NCBI GenBank assembly: GCA_035371485.1
Contig: DAOOWV010000013.1
Coordinates: forward strand, 1 to 24,596
Length of the DNA: 24,596 nt
DNA from: DAOOWV01 sp035371485
GTDB taxonomy: Bacteria > Patescibacteriota > Dojkabacteria > JAFGLO01
Direction of reading: 5' to 3'
This document shows positions 6,791 to 14,798 of this stretch, one piece after another. A program made the translations under genes and the position numbers. Under the pieces are notes generated by a model. It did no database searches. It was not told where the DNA came from and saw only the letters and a program-made list of their open reading frames with translations. Position 1 is the first letter of the stretch, and each line of letters starts with the position of its first letter.

Positions 6791-7830
6791 TTATTAACCA
6801 TCCTAAATTTATATGCTGAAAGTATAGCACAAACAAGAAGTAAAATCCAACCAACTATTATTATACTTATATTTTGACCCGTTTGAGTTAATGAAGCTTT
6901 ATTTATTTTTTTATATGAAATATCATCAACTTCAGCTATCAACTCATATTTACTTCGCATCAACTTAACAATCCCACATACATTTACAAGCTTACTGGTA
7001 TCAACATTATCCATTACTTCTAATTGAACTTTTATTGAATCTCCTCGATCATCCGACAAGACAAACGATGTATCATTTACTTCAACTATTGCACCATCAA
7101 TACAAACTCTCATATCTAATAAGTTATCATCGATTTCCGAGACTTTTAATACCAATTCAGTAAATTCAATTTCCGATTCAATATATGAAATAATTGTAAA
7201 CTCAGAATATGTTGAAAGTTGTTTTGCATTTCCTAATAACAAATAACTTTTACCTTTTTCAAGACTAACACTATCAATTTTTACACGTATAGATTCACTA
7301 TCATCTTGTAAAAGATAAAAATCTTGATATACCAATCCATCATCTACAACTCTTGCAAGAATTTCTACGGTGTTCCCTAGTGGAATCTCACTTATTGGAA
7401 ATTGATTAATTTTTAAGTTTTCTACACCAACTGTCGGAATTGAAGTAAGCCAAATTTCCCAGTTAGGATTATATTGAAATGATTTATCATAGTTTGAACT
7501 CACAAATGAAAATTTATTCATAATATCTCCATTAGGATTTAACAAATACACTTCTTCGTTCGAATTGTTAAGTAAAATTTTAGTTTCATCACGAAAAAAT
7601 ACTAAATATTGATTTGGACCAATAATCAATTCTTTCTGAATTACATATGGTGCCGAACCTCCATTTTCAACGTCATCGATAATATATCCCTGTAAAAGAA
7701 TCTCATCCTCACAAACATTTACTAATTCAATAAATTCATCACTATCATTAACAACTCCATCATTGTTAGCATCAAATAGCTTTGGGGATGAGTTTATTTC
7801 ATTTAATAAAATACAATTCCGCGTAGACAA
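6742..7830 (-). CDS. Lamin-tail-domain protein with C-terminal membrane anchor
   Basis: A lamin tail domain begins almost at once (ILLNEINSSPKLF). It includes a calcium-loop-like insert (DANNDGVVNDSDEF, about 20-33) and FIELVN, and runs to about residue 115. The middle (about 150-310) has alternating strands resembling OB-fold repeats (RVCIDGAIVEV, VNVCGIVKLM). A hydrophobic span at about 321-340 and a basic tail end the protein. LTQTG at 314-318, just before the span, resembles a sortase motif, but the tail after the span is long for that. The start is TTG at 7830, preceded by an AAGGA site, one of few visible here. There is no signal peptide, which is odd for this domain. It overlaps the next gene by 49 bp. 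Confidence 0.7.
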   Translation of the reverse strand: MSTRNCILLNEINSSPKLFDANNDGVVNDSDEFIELVNVCEDEILLQGYIIDDVENGGSAPYVIQKELIIGPNQYLVFFRDETKILLNNSNEEVYLLNPNGDIMNKFSFVSSNYDKSFQYNPNWEIWLTSIPTVGVENLKINQFPISEIPLGNTVEILARVVDDGLVYQDFYLLQDDSESIRVKIDSVSLEKGKSYLLLGNAKQLSTYSEFTIISYIESEIEFTELVLKVSEIDDNLLDMRVCIDGAIVEVNDTSFVLSDDRGDSIKVQLEVMDNVDTSKLVNVCGIVKLMRSKYELIAEVDDISYKKINKASLTQTGQNISIIIVGWILLLVCAILSAYKFRMVNKWLSLLLLKKRKKVLH

Positions 7831-7937
7831 AATAGTTTCCTTATAACTTAGATATCAATATATTAAGTATAATATTTAAATGAAAAGGTTTTCTTATAAA
7901 TTTCTCAACGGAAAAATATCATGACGTTAACAATCGT

Positions 7938-8606
7938 CTAAATCGTTAACTTTTTGTCTTTAAATTTCAAATGTTTTACTGTACAGATTGCTATACCACC
8001 CGTAATTGTTCCAACGGTGTTCCAAAAAAGATCCCACATTGAATCATCAATACCACCAACCATCCAGGTTCCTATTAATTTATCTGAAAAATACTCACTT
8101 ATTTCCCACAAAGCCCCAACAGAAATCATAAGTGTTACACTTAATAAAAGAAAAACTTTATTATTCATTTTCTCATTTCCAAAAGCAATTTTACTTAAAA
8201 ACAAATAGATACCTATTGTTAACAACGCCGGATTAATAAAGTGAACAAACTTGTCATACCACCATACACCATAATACTCATTAACAGCGTAATAACCAAA
8301 CAAATTCCCAAGAGCATCAGATAATAAGGCAAGAGTAACTAAAAAAAGTATGGGTTCAATACTCTTAATTTTCTCTCTCCATTTTTTAAAATATAAGCTC
8401 AAAACAATAACCAATCCTACTAAAACTATAATTAATCTTGCACTAAAATTACTAATATATCGATGAATCGGTCCAAGATCACCATTAATAATTCCGTATT
8501 CCATGAGACTAGCAATTAATGTTGAGAACAGAATAAACAGAAAAAAAGCTATCAAATATACATCAAACATATTCAACTTTTTTCTAATTGGAAATTCATT
8601 ATTCAT
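7938..8606 (-). CDS. DUF2238/YjdF-like integral membrane protein
   Basis: There are about six hydrophobic spans in 222 residues. Conserved polar motifs lie at span edges: WWYDKFVHF (115-123), GALWEISEYFSD (164-175) and DDSMWDLFWNTVG (187-199). These match the YjdF/DUF2238 membrane family, whose biochemical role is unknown. The acidic and His residues could form a metal or proton site. The gene stands between the M23 and lamin-tail genes on the same strand. Confidence 0.7.
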   Translation of the reverse strand: MNNEFPIRKKLNMFDVYLIAFFLFILFSTLIASLMEYGIINGDLGPIHRYISNFSARLIIVLVGLVIVLSLYFKKWREKIKSIEPILFLVTLALLSDALGNLFGYYAVNEYYGVWWYDKFVHFINPALLTIGIYLFLSKIAFGNEKMNNKVFLLLSVTLMISVGALWEISEYFSDKLIGTWMVGGIDDSMWDLFWNTVGTITGGIAICTVKHLKFKDKKLTI

Positions 8607-8627
8607 ATTTCAAAAAGCACTATTCTC

Positions 8628-8663
8628 CCCGCCTGCCTGAAATTAAAACGACTGACTGGCGAG
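8628..8663 (-). terminator. GC-rich hairpin after the M23 gene
   Basis: Arms 8628-8639 and 8652-8663 pair over 12 positions with two A-A mismatches and a G-U. On the minus strand a TTTTT occurs about 10 bp later. It is one of the most GC-rich spots in the window and sits 11 bp past the M23 stop codon, so it is a plausible terminator. Confidence 0.4.
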
Positions 8664-8673
8664 CAAGTATTAA

Positions 8674-10080
8674 TTATTTTAGATGTAAATACAAACTAAA
8701 TAGGTTATTTCCATGAGCAATTACAATTATATTACCTCCACCAGCTACAACTGAGCTTCGATACACTGTGCCGTCTGCAATTGCATAAATTGGAGATCCT
8801 TCACCCCTCATTCCAAAAGACCATGGGGCTTCTCCTCTATATTTTTTAAAATTTGCAATCCAAGCTTCTGTTCTACTTGGAGCATGTGGACATCTATCAC
8901 GTAATTCCTGCTCTGTAACCCAATATACTAAACCAGTATTAGTGTATGCAGAATTCATACTTACTAAGTCTATAGAATATCCAGAATGAAAACCTTGTGT
9001 AACTATTGCCTGGTCCATTGGTGCATTATAATTTGCATTACTTACGACATAACCACCAGAATAAGTAAGATAATTATAAGGATTCTTACTGGTTTTACTT
9101 GAACCAACCTGAGTGAATATTTCGAAATGAAGGTGTGAACCCAACGAACATCCAGTATGTCCTTGAAAACCAACAATCGTTCCCTTAGTAACTGGTTCAC
9201 CTGCACCCAATTTTTCACTGTTATATAATTCCATAATTATTCTTGAAACTTCAGTCGCTACCTCATTTTCTTCCTTTTTTAATATTGTAAGACTTGCCTT
9301 ATATTCTTGTTCTTTCTTCTCTGATTCTGCCAACAACGTCTGTCTTGTACTTTTCTGAGCTACCAAATCATCCTGCATAATTTTCAATTCACCATATTCA
9401 TTCTCAACCTCTACTCTTTTTTCAACTTCCTCTTGTTGTTTACTTGACAGTATATTTTCATAATCTGCGAGTACCACATATTTATCAACAAGATTTAGAA
9501 TTTTAGACTCATCATTTTGTCTAATTACCTGCATATACTTTACATTATTGAGCCCTCCCCAAACATCAGTATCATTAAATATCATTTCAATATCATCTGT
9601 ATTTAAAGTCTTATAAATTTCAGAGATATTTGACATTACTGATTCCTCAAGAACCGTTGTCTCTTGCTTCACCATTGAAATATCAGCACTAATAACTTCC
9701 ATCTCCTTACTAATAATATTTATCTCTATATTTTTTTGCTCTATCAGAATTTGTTTGGTCTGAATATCTAGCTCTAGTAACGAAATTTGACTATTCAATG
9801 CAGAAATTTGTTTCCAAAGTTCATCCTGCTGTTTATTTTCTTTACCAATCTGAGATTCCACTTCCTTTCTTTTTTTTGCAACTTCATTTTGCACATCTTG
9901 AAGACATTTTAATCTTTCTTTAAGATCGACAATCGCACTACAATCCGTTTCAGAGGCATATACGTTTGAAGTCACTGAAAATTTCATATTATTTGACACC
10001 AAAAATACCAGAATAGCCATAAATGAAACTAATAATAAAAAGGCCTTGAAAATTGTTCTAGGGGCAAAATAGCTTCTCAT
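8674..10080 (-). CDS. Coiled-coil M23 peptidoglycan endopeptidase with circularly permuted catalytic domain
   Basis: A signal or anchor segment (12-30, ending VYA-SE) is followed by coiled coil from about 50 to 290, as in EnvC/PcsB-type murein hydrolase activators driven by FtsEX. The catalytic LytM domain is out of normal order. The usual C-terminal half comes first: GEPVTKGTIVGFQGHTG with HLHFE at 316-320 and NPYNYL at 333-338. The usual N-terminal half follows: IVTQGFHSGYSIDL (H365, D371), then GSPIYAIADGTVY, IIVIAHGN and a final LYLHLK ending at 468. Each half is present once, so all zinc and catalytic residues remain (H365, D371, H318; H316, H466). The H-to-D spacing is six rather than four residues. 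An insert at about 376-425 carries one Cys. Confidence 0.85.
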   Translation of the reverse strand: MRSYFAPRTIFKAFLLLVSFMAILVFLVSNNMKFSVTSNVYASETDCSAIVDLKERLKCLQDVQNEVAKKRKEVESQIGKENKQQDELWKQISALNSQISLLELDIQTKQILIEQKNIEINIISKEMEVISADISMVKQETTVLEESVMSNISEIYKTLNTDDIEMIFNDTDVWGGLNNVKYMQVIRQNDESKILNLVDKYVVLADYENILSSKQQEEVEKRVEVENEYGELKIMQDDLVAQKSTRQTLLAESEKKEQEYKASLTILKKEENEVATEVSRIIMELYNSEKLGAGEPVTKGTIVGFQGHTGCSLGSHLHFEIFTQVGSSKTSKNPYNYLTYSGGYVVSNANYNAPMDQAIVTQGFHSGYSIDLVSMNSAYTNTGLVYWVTEQELRDRCPHAPSRTEAWIANFKKYRGEAPWSFGMRGEGSPIYAIADGTVYRSSVVAGGGNIIVIAHGNNLFSLYLHLK

Positions 10081-10138
10081 AATATCATTATAAGCTACAA
10101 CATACTAGTTGTCAAACAATCAATCCATGAATTTGTTT

Positions 10139-10702
10139 CTAGTCCTTAGCTATCACACTTTGTCCGTATTTTTTTACTTTTCTTCCAAAGTCAGAAATTA
10201 TCATTCCTAACAATAAACTACTTGGTATAACAATACATGTTATCACGCCAGTAATCGTTTTCAAGAATATTACACCAAATCCTAATTTATTAACCTTATA
10301 TACATATTTTCCAGAAATATCCCCCGAATCTATTTTGTAATTATCCGCAGCTTCATTAGCATCGCCTTTTGTATAGTAAAACCCTTTCTCAATCCTTACA
10401 ATTCGATGAGTAATATATTCCTTACGATGAGGAACATAGAAAGTTATTATGTCATTTATTTGGTATTCTTTTTCATTTTTTACAATTATCATGTCCCCTC
10501 TTTTTAATAGAGGATTCATACTTTCAGATTCTATAGCATATACATTATAAGGAAAAATATTTTTATCCCATGAAACAAACAAAAAAATTAAAATGATTAT
10601 TATCACAAAAATAAAAACTGATGCAATTTTAAATAGAATTCTAAAAAAAGGATAGTAGAAACGAATATAAAAATCCATAATGTTTTTAAATTTCTTGGAC
10701 AT
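10139..10702 (-). CDS. sipW: SipW/ER-type signal peptidase I
   Basis: One membrane span (about 26-44) precedes the catalytic domain, and a second lies near residues 145-170. The Ser box is ESESMNP with the nucleophile at Ser61. The second catalytic motif is ITHRIVRI with His99 where bacterial P-type enzymes have Lys. The third box is KGDANEAAD (112-120). Ser/His chemistry marks the ER/archaeal/SipW class, which in Bacillus matures TasA and TapA. The gene lies 150 bp after a TasA-like gene on the same strand, separated by a perfect hairpin. This pairing makes the TasA-like protein its likely substrate. The sipW symbol denotes type, not proven orthology. Confidence 0.85.
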   Translation of the reverse strand: MSKKFKNIMDFYIRFYYPFFRILFKIASVFIFVIIIILIFLFVSWDKNIFPYNVYAIESESMNPLLKRGDMIIVKNEKEYQINDIITFYVPHRKEYITHRIVRIEKGFYYTKGDANEAADNYKIDSGDISGKYVYKVNKLGFGVIFLKTITGVITCIVIPSSLLLGMIISDFGRKVKKYGQSVIAKD

Positions 10703-10804
10703 TACTACTTTTATTAAAACATATAAAAAAGATATACAATATTTATTGTACCATATACACTAAATTACCAAAAGAATCGACTGAGTAAGATATAATCAAC
10801 AAAG

Positions 10805-10839
10805 TAGTGGCTGAAATGATTAAATCATTTCAGCCACTA
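10805..10839 (-). terminator. Perfect 16-bp hairpin between TasA-like gene 2 and sipW
   Basis: Arms 10805-10820 and 10824-10839 are exact complements with a 3-nt loop, 14 bp past the stop codon. On the minus strand it is followed by CTTTGTTGATT, a poor T run. It could end most transcripts while letting some pass into sipW, so that the fibre protein exceeds the peptidase, or it could stabilise the mRNA. Confidence 0.65.
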
Positions 10840-10852
10840 ACATAAAAGCAAA

Positions 10853-11512
10853 TTACATTACTTCAATAAATCGAAGATTGTAAGTATTTGAATATTGTTG
10901 ATTAAAATCAAGTTGACCGAAGGTAACTTCATCAACATAGAAGTTAAAAGTTAATAAAGTATGAGGATCATCCAAATATCCTACTGCAATTATTCCACTC
11001 GTATCAAAGTTTAAGTCCTTTAAAAGACCATCGTAAATTACAGGGTTAAAACCGGGAAGATTTGCAGAATACTCATCATTTTGTTCAATTCTTACAGACA
11101 TAATGTTAGGATCACAAATTGGATTACCTTCTCCTGGTGGAAAAACAAAATCACATTGATTAACTAGTTCAACTTTATAGAAAGTAGCCAATTCATCTGA
11201 GACCATACCTTCTTCCCATTCTGTCAAATTTCGCATTTTGATTGTAAATGATTCGTCAACATTTGCTTCGGTAACTACAATATCACCAAGAAAAGCATCT
11301 TTACTCCAATAAGGTTCTGCTTCATCTTCAGGTAACTCCAAAAACATGGAACTTAAAATTTGCACATTATTTGAAGAAACCTCTTCAGAACTTTTATACA
11401 CACTTGCATAACCTTGCCCGTATACAACATCCATTTCTTGGGCTTTAGTTACTCCAAATATTGTTGCACCTACTAAAGCAATAGTAGTTAATACTACAAT
11501 TAATCTTTTCAT
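10853..11512 (-). CDS. TasA/camelysin-like secreted protein, paralog 2
   Basis: A signal peptide (MKRLIVVLTTIALVGATIFG) ends VTKAQ-E, nearly the same cut site as paralog 1. The mature 195-residue part is predicted all-beta and has the shared motifs YKVELVNQC, CDPNI, RIEQ, VIYDGLLKDL and a terminal YNLRF strand. A QLDFNQQYSN segment near the end recalls the N-x-YQG region before the last strand of camelysin-family proteins. The next gene downstream is a SipW-type signal peptidase, the hallmark neighbour of TasA. It is probably an abundant surface or matrix protein. It has its own strong promoter with the same core as paralog 1. Confidence 0.65.
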   Translation of the reverse strand: MKRLIVVLTTIALVGATIFGVTKAQEMDVVYGQGYASVYKSSEEVSSNNVQILSSMFLELPEDEAEPYWSKDAFLGDIVVTEANVDESFTIKMRNLTEWEEGMVSDELATFYKVELVNQCDFVFPPGEGNPICDPNIMSVRIEQNDEYSANLPGFNPVIYDGLLKDLNFDTSGIIAVGYLDDPHTLLTFNFYVDEVTFGQLDFNQQYSNTYNLRFIEVM

Positions 11513-11555
11513 CTAATAATTTTATTAAATTATATAGCAACAAAACAATGCAAAT

Positions 11556-11584
11556 ATTATACCACATTACATCATAATACGCAA
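11556..11584 (-). promoter_or_regulatory. Sigma-70 promoter of TasA-like gene 2
   Basis: On the minus strand TTGCGT and TATAAT are 17 bp apart, with TGTGG directly before the -10. The core TGTGGTATAATAT is identical to that of paralog 1. The predicted start is about 37 nt before the ATG. Confidence 0.8.
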
Positions 11585-11627
11585 GTTCTAGTAAAAAAGT
11601 AACAAAAAAGAATACATCAGAATATTT

Positions 11628-11662
11628 ATAAGTGATATGGAAGAAGTGATATGTGATAAGCA
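11628..11662. repeat. Heptamer array, intergenic
   Basis: Five units in register: ATAAGTG, ATATGGA, AGAAGTG, ATATGTG, ATAAGCA. It lies in the 261-bp gap between ftsX and TasA-like gene 2, upstream of the latter's promoter. Confidence 0.6.
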
Positions 11663-11719
11663 AGATAATTTAATATTAATTTTGAAATAATATGGCTTAC
11701 CATTTCTCTTTTAAATTTT

Positions 11720-11761
11720 CATTTTCTACTTTCTCACTCATCATTTATCACTTAATTTCAA
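11720..11761. repeat. Heptamer array just past the ftsX stop
   Basis: Six units in register: CATTTTC, TACTTTC, TCACTCA, TCATTTA, TCACTTA and a weaker last one. It lies 12 bp beyond the ftsX stop codon (minus-strand gene), again at a gene 3' end. Confidence 0.55.
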
Positions 11762-11773
11762 TTATTAATACAA

Positions 11774-12730
11774 TTACCTCTTCCCTTTTTTGACATGTTT
11801 TAAATTACCCACAACTGCAATACTTCCTGAAATGCCACAGATTATAATACCCAAAAATATCCCAATACCGATGGTTGTTCCAAGAGTGGTAAGAATTTCA
11901 TTAATAGATATGATATTAATTTCTTGAGATAAATTGTTAATAGATACAAAACTTCTTAAAACTTCATCATTATATATATATCGTTTATTTCCAAGAATAA
12001 ATGCTGTCATGGCTATCCCTGCAAGTGCTCCACCCGAAACACCATACAATAAAGCTTCAAAAACGAAAGGTAAAGTAAGCATTTTACGCTCACTTCCCAG
12101 TACGTTCATAATTTTCAATTCCTCTGTGTAATATTTAACCGCAAAATTAATTGCTACGTATACCAATAATACTGAAACTGCAATTGCCAAACCAATAATC
12201 ATGTAACCATTAAACGTTACAATCGTTGAAATTGCTTGAAGATTTCTTATCGCATCTGCAGAATATCTTATTTCATCAACAATTGGATTTCCATCCAATA
12301 AATCACCCATCTCGACAACAACTTTTTCAACGTCATTAAGAGAGGTGGGTTGAATATTTAAACTTGGAGGAAGAAGTGAAACCATGTCATTGATTTTAAT
12401 ATTTGTATCAGTTCCTAAGTGTTTTTTTAACTCCTCAGCAGCTTGTTCTTGGGAGATATAATCAACATTTGCAACAAGGGAATTCTTTTCAATAGCTGAT
12501 TTAATTTCTAAGATATTTTCTTCTTCAGCCGATGGTTGAAAATATACGTAGATCCTTGGTCTAGAAGAAAACTCTTTGACTGTTTTTTGAAGACTTACTG
12601 TAAGAAAAAGAATAATTCCCGATACCGTAAATGACAAAAATATCACTAACACAGTAGCAAGAGATATCCATTTCGTAGCTTTAATATGTTCAAAAGCTCT
12701 TTTCAAAATACGATTTAATTTTATTACCAT
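11774..12730 (-). CDS. ftsX: Cell division ABC transporter permease FtsX
   Basis: There are four membrane spans, at roughly residues 22-45, 168-195, 220-245 and 285-310. An extracytoplasmic domain between the first two includes IYVYFQPSAEE, DYISQEQAAEELKK and the LLPPSLNI motif typical of FtsX. The third-span region ELKIMNVLGSERKMLTLPF is the cytoplasmic coupling segment that contacts FtsE. FtsEX relays ATP hydrolysis to coiled-coil peptidoglycan hydrolases or their activators outside the cell. The coiled-coil M23 protein at 8674 is the obvious candidate partner. ftsE is not in the window. ftsX follows the RuBisCO gene by 39 bp, an unusual neighbour. Confidence 0.93.
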   Translation of the reverse strand: MVIKLNRILKRAFEHIKATKWISLATVLVIFLSFTVSGIILFLTVSLQKTVKEFSSRPRIYVYFQPSAEEENILEIKSAIEKNSLVANVDYISQEQAAEELKKHLGTDTNIKINDMVSLLPPSLNIQPTSLNDVEKVVVEMGDLLDGNPIVDEIRYSADAIRNLQAISTIVTFNGYMIIGLAIAVSVLLVYVAINFAVKYYTEELKIMNVLGSERKMLTLPFVFEALLYGVSGGALAGIAMTAFILGNKRYIYNDEVLRSFVSINNLSQEINIISINEILTTLGTTIGIGIFLGIIICGISGSIAVVGNLKHVKKGKR

Positions 12731-12769
12731 TTGTATTTATTAGTAGTTAAATAAACCTCAAATTCACAA

Positions 12770-14200
12770 TTATTTATGAGCCTGTGTACCATGTTGATTA
12801 TAGAAATCAATAGCAACAGCCAATTCCTCAAAATTTTTAGCATATTCTTCTAAAGTTAATCTGTTTTTCCATGCATCATAAGCCTGTAACATTGCCTTTG
12901 CTCCGGCTCTTGTACCCATTGGATGTGCATGAATTCCACCACCCATAGTTGTAATATAATCTATGGTCTTAATTTTATCTAGGAAATCCGGAACCAAAAC
13001 CGGATTTAGTCCACCCGAAATTATTGGACATGTTCTTTTCATTATTCTCCAATCATTTGTCTGGGATGGGTTTTTGCCCCAATGTCTTTTCTCAAAACTC
13101 TCATTCCAAATCTTATCCTCTTCACTAACAATTGATACCATATCTGAATCAGTTGGCGGAATATGCGACCAATATTGAGTAAAAAATGGTCCCTTAGCTC
13201 TAGTTTTAAGTGCAAGATGAGCTGATGTAACATCAGTTGAAACATCACCAGACATTTTCCCAACTCCAGCAGTACCTGTATGAACCCCAGAAGCTCCGGC
13301 CAATCTTGCCATTTTCGTTAAAACCTCTACTGAATATCCGATAGGATTTTCTTCACGAGTAAACGCTCCATGACCAGCTCTGTGAAAATGAAGAAAAACA
13401 TTAGGATAATGTCTTCTTATTGTTTGAACAGCAGTCCAACCAGCAGTTATTCCATCAACTAAAAAGGCATAACTTCCTGGTTTCATTTTAGATACTATGT
13501 AATCAGCACGTTTTAACATTGTATCAAAATCGGAAGCAGAAACATTAAACGAATGTACTTTATTTTGTCCAGTTTCTTGTTCAGCTTTATCCATTGCAAG
13601 TCTTATAGAATCAACCATTTTTTCAAAAGGGCAGAAAAATTGATCAGCTTGAGGTTCGTCATTTTTTACAAAATGTCCCCCACCAGCCCAGAAATCATAG
13701 CATAATTCAGCATATTCAGTTGCATTTAGTCCAATCTTAGGTTTGATAATCGTTCCAAGAATGGGAGTATCCCATAAATTTAAATATGATCTCATATCAT
13801 CAATAGTATAGGAAGGGCCATCATATTGACTTAACATCGTTGTAGGAAAATATACATCAAGCAACTTACATCCCTTTATATCTGATGTTCCAAAAATATT
13901 TCCAGCAAGATAAGTCATTATATTTTGAATATTACCTCCTTGATCAAAAATAATCCAAGGATAAGCAATTTTAACAATTCCAGTTTGTTCATCTATATCA
14001 TAAATTCTTGCATTTACACTTGTAGAGTATTGGGTAGCTGAATTAATCTTAATATTACTACCTGTTGATGACTCTGCAGCAACTTCAGTAGCAACATCAT
14101 CCAATGCCCGTCCATCTGCAGGAATAATTTTAAAGGCTGCAAGAACATAATTGTCATTAAATACCGATTGATCTCCTAAAAACAGATAATCTTTTTGCAT
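12770..14200 (-). CDS. rbcL: RuBisCO large subunit, form II/III type
   Basis: The protein is 476 residues long with a complete active site. It has TIIKPKIGL with the catalytic Lys153; GGGHFVKNDE with carbamate Lys179 and magnesium ligands Asp181 and Glu182; HFHRAGH (His273, Arg274, His277); loop 6 GTAGVGKMSG with Lys315; SGG with Ser395; and the phosphate-binding GGG at 420-422. A long insert at about 335-390 (PFFTQYWSHIPP to WRIMKR) before CPIISGG extends the protein beyond ordinary form II. Form II/III enzymes such as that of Methanococcoides burtonii have such an insert. In CPR bacteria these enzymes are thought to convert ribulose-1,5-bisphosphate from nucleotide salvage (AMP phosphorylase and ribose-1,5-bisphosphate isomerase) to 3-phosphoglycerate. 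Those two genes are not in the window. It lies 24 bp after the receiver-like gene. Confidence 0.95.
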   Translation of the reverse strand: MQKDYLFLGDQSVFNDNYVLAAFKIIPADGRALDDVATEVAAESSTGSNIKINSATQYSTSVNARIYDIDEQTGIVKIAYPWIIFDQGGNIQNIMTYLAGNIFGTSDIKGCKLLDVYFPTTMLSQYDGPSYTIDDMRSYLNLWDTPILGTIIKPKIGLNATEYAELCYDFWAGGGHFVKNDEPQADQFFCPFEKMVDSIRLAMDKAEQETGQNKVHSFNVSASDFDTMLKRADYIVSKMKPGSYAFLVDGITAGWTAVQTIRRHYPNVFLHFHRAGHGAFTREENPIGYSVEVLTKMARLAGASGVHTGTAGVGKMSGDVSTDVTSAHLALKTRAKGPFFTQYWSHIPPTDSDMVSIVSEEDKIWNESFEKRHWGKNPSQTNDWRIMKRTCPIISGGLNPVLVPDFLDKIKTIDYITTMGGGIHAHPMGTRAGAKAMLQAYDAWKNRLTLEEYAKNFEELAVAIDFYNQHGTQAHK

Positions 14201-14224
14201 TGTTATAAAATTTAATTTAACAGA

Positions 14225-14662
14225 TCAATATGAAGAAACAACTGTTTTACGCTTAAGTTCCTCCATTTGTTTTAAGATACTTCCGTTTCCATTAAGCACA
14301 TTTCGAATTTCTTTTATGAGTCCGTCCTGCGAAATATCAAATTTTGAGGTATAAGAATTTACCCCTTTATTAACAAGATCTTTTGCGACATAATAATTAT
14401 ACATGTTAGACCAGACCATTACAAAGCTACACCTGCATTTTTTCTCATTCATTATATCTAATAATTCCATTCCACTCATGTCAGGAACCAAAAGTCCCAT
14501 TATTAATAAATCATATTTTACTCTACATGCTTTTTCAATAGCATCTTCTCCTGTTACTGCTGTATCAACAAGATATCCATTATGTGTTAACAATTCATAT
14601 AATTGTCTAAGCCTGTCAGGATTATCCTCAACCAACAGAACCTTATAAATTTTAGTCGACAT
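14225..14662 (-). CDS. Receiver-like protein without phospho-acceptor Asp (pseudo-receiver), upstream of RuBisCO
   Basis: This is a stand-alone CheY-like fold of about 145 residues. The N-terminal acidic pair is kept (LLVEDN, Glu12-Asp13). The phospho-acceptor Asp is Gly56 in LLIMGLLVPDMSG, so normal phosphorylation is impossible. A CxC motif (KKCRC, Cys76 and Cys78) sits just before the fourth strand, followed by SNMYN where Thr/Ser normally couples activation. The conserved Lys remains but its cis-Pro is replaced by Phe (TSKFD). There is no DNA-binding domain. I chose ATG at 14662 over TTG codons just upstream. RuBisCO starts 24 bp later, suggesting one transcript. The copy at 14799-15241 shares the Gly and the CxC, so the change is old. 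Confidence 0.8.
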   Translation of the reverse strand: MSTKIYKVLLVEDNPDRLRQLYELLTHNGYLVDTAVTGEDAIEKACRVKYDLLIMGLLVPDMSGMELLDIMNEKKCRCSFVMVWSNMYNYYVAKDLVNKGVNSYTSKFDISQDGLIKEIRNVLNGNGSILKQMEELKRKTVVSSY

Positions 14663-14696
14663 CAACAAGAGTAAATAAACTTAACCTCGCATTTCC

Positions 14697-14705
14697 AGTA
14701 TAGCA
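14697..14705 (-). promoter_or_regulatory. Extended -10 promoter of the pseudo-receiver/RuBisCO unit
   Basis: TGC-TATACT on the minus strand is an extended -10 about 35 bp before the ATG. The -35 region carries GGAAC rather than TTGACA; extended -10 promoters or an ECF-type -35 could explain this. Confidence 0.5.
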
Positions 14706-14798
14706 CATGATAAATAAAAGTTCCACAAATGCATATATTTAACAATTTCATAAAGAAATCGATTATGATTTTATTAACAAAATAGAATATAAAAGAAA

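Noticed and set aside
11445..11663. Frame overlapping the start of TasA-like gene 2 on the minus strand
   Set aside because: It covers the promoter and a heptamer array and overlaps the signal-peptide codons in another frame; not a gene.
13042..13263. Open frames inside the RuBisCO gene
   Set aside because: They are shadows of a long, fully conserved gene and have no family features.
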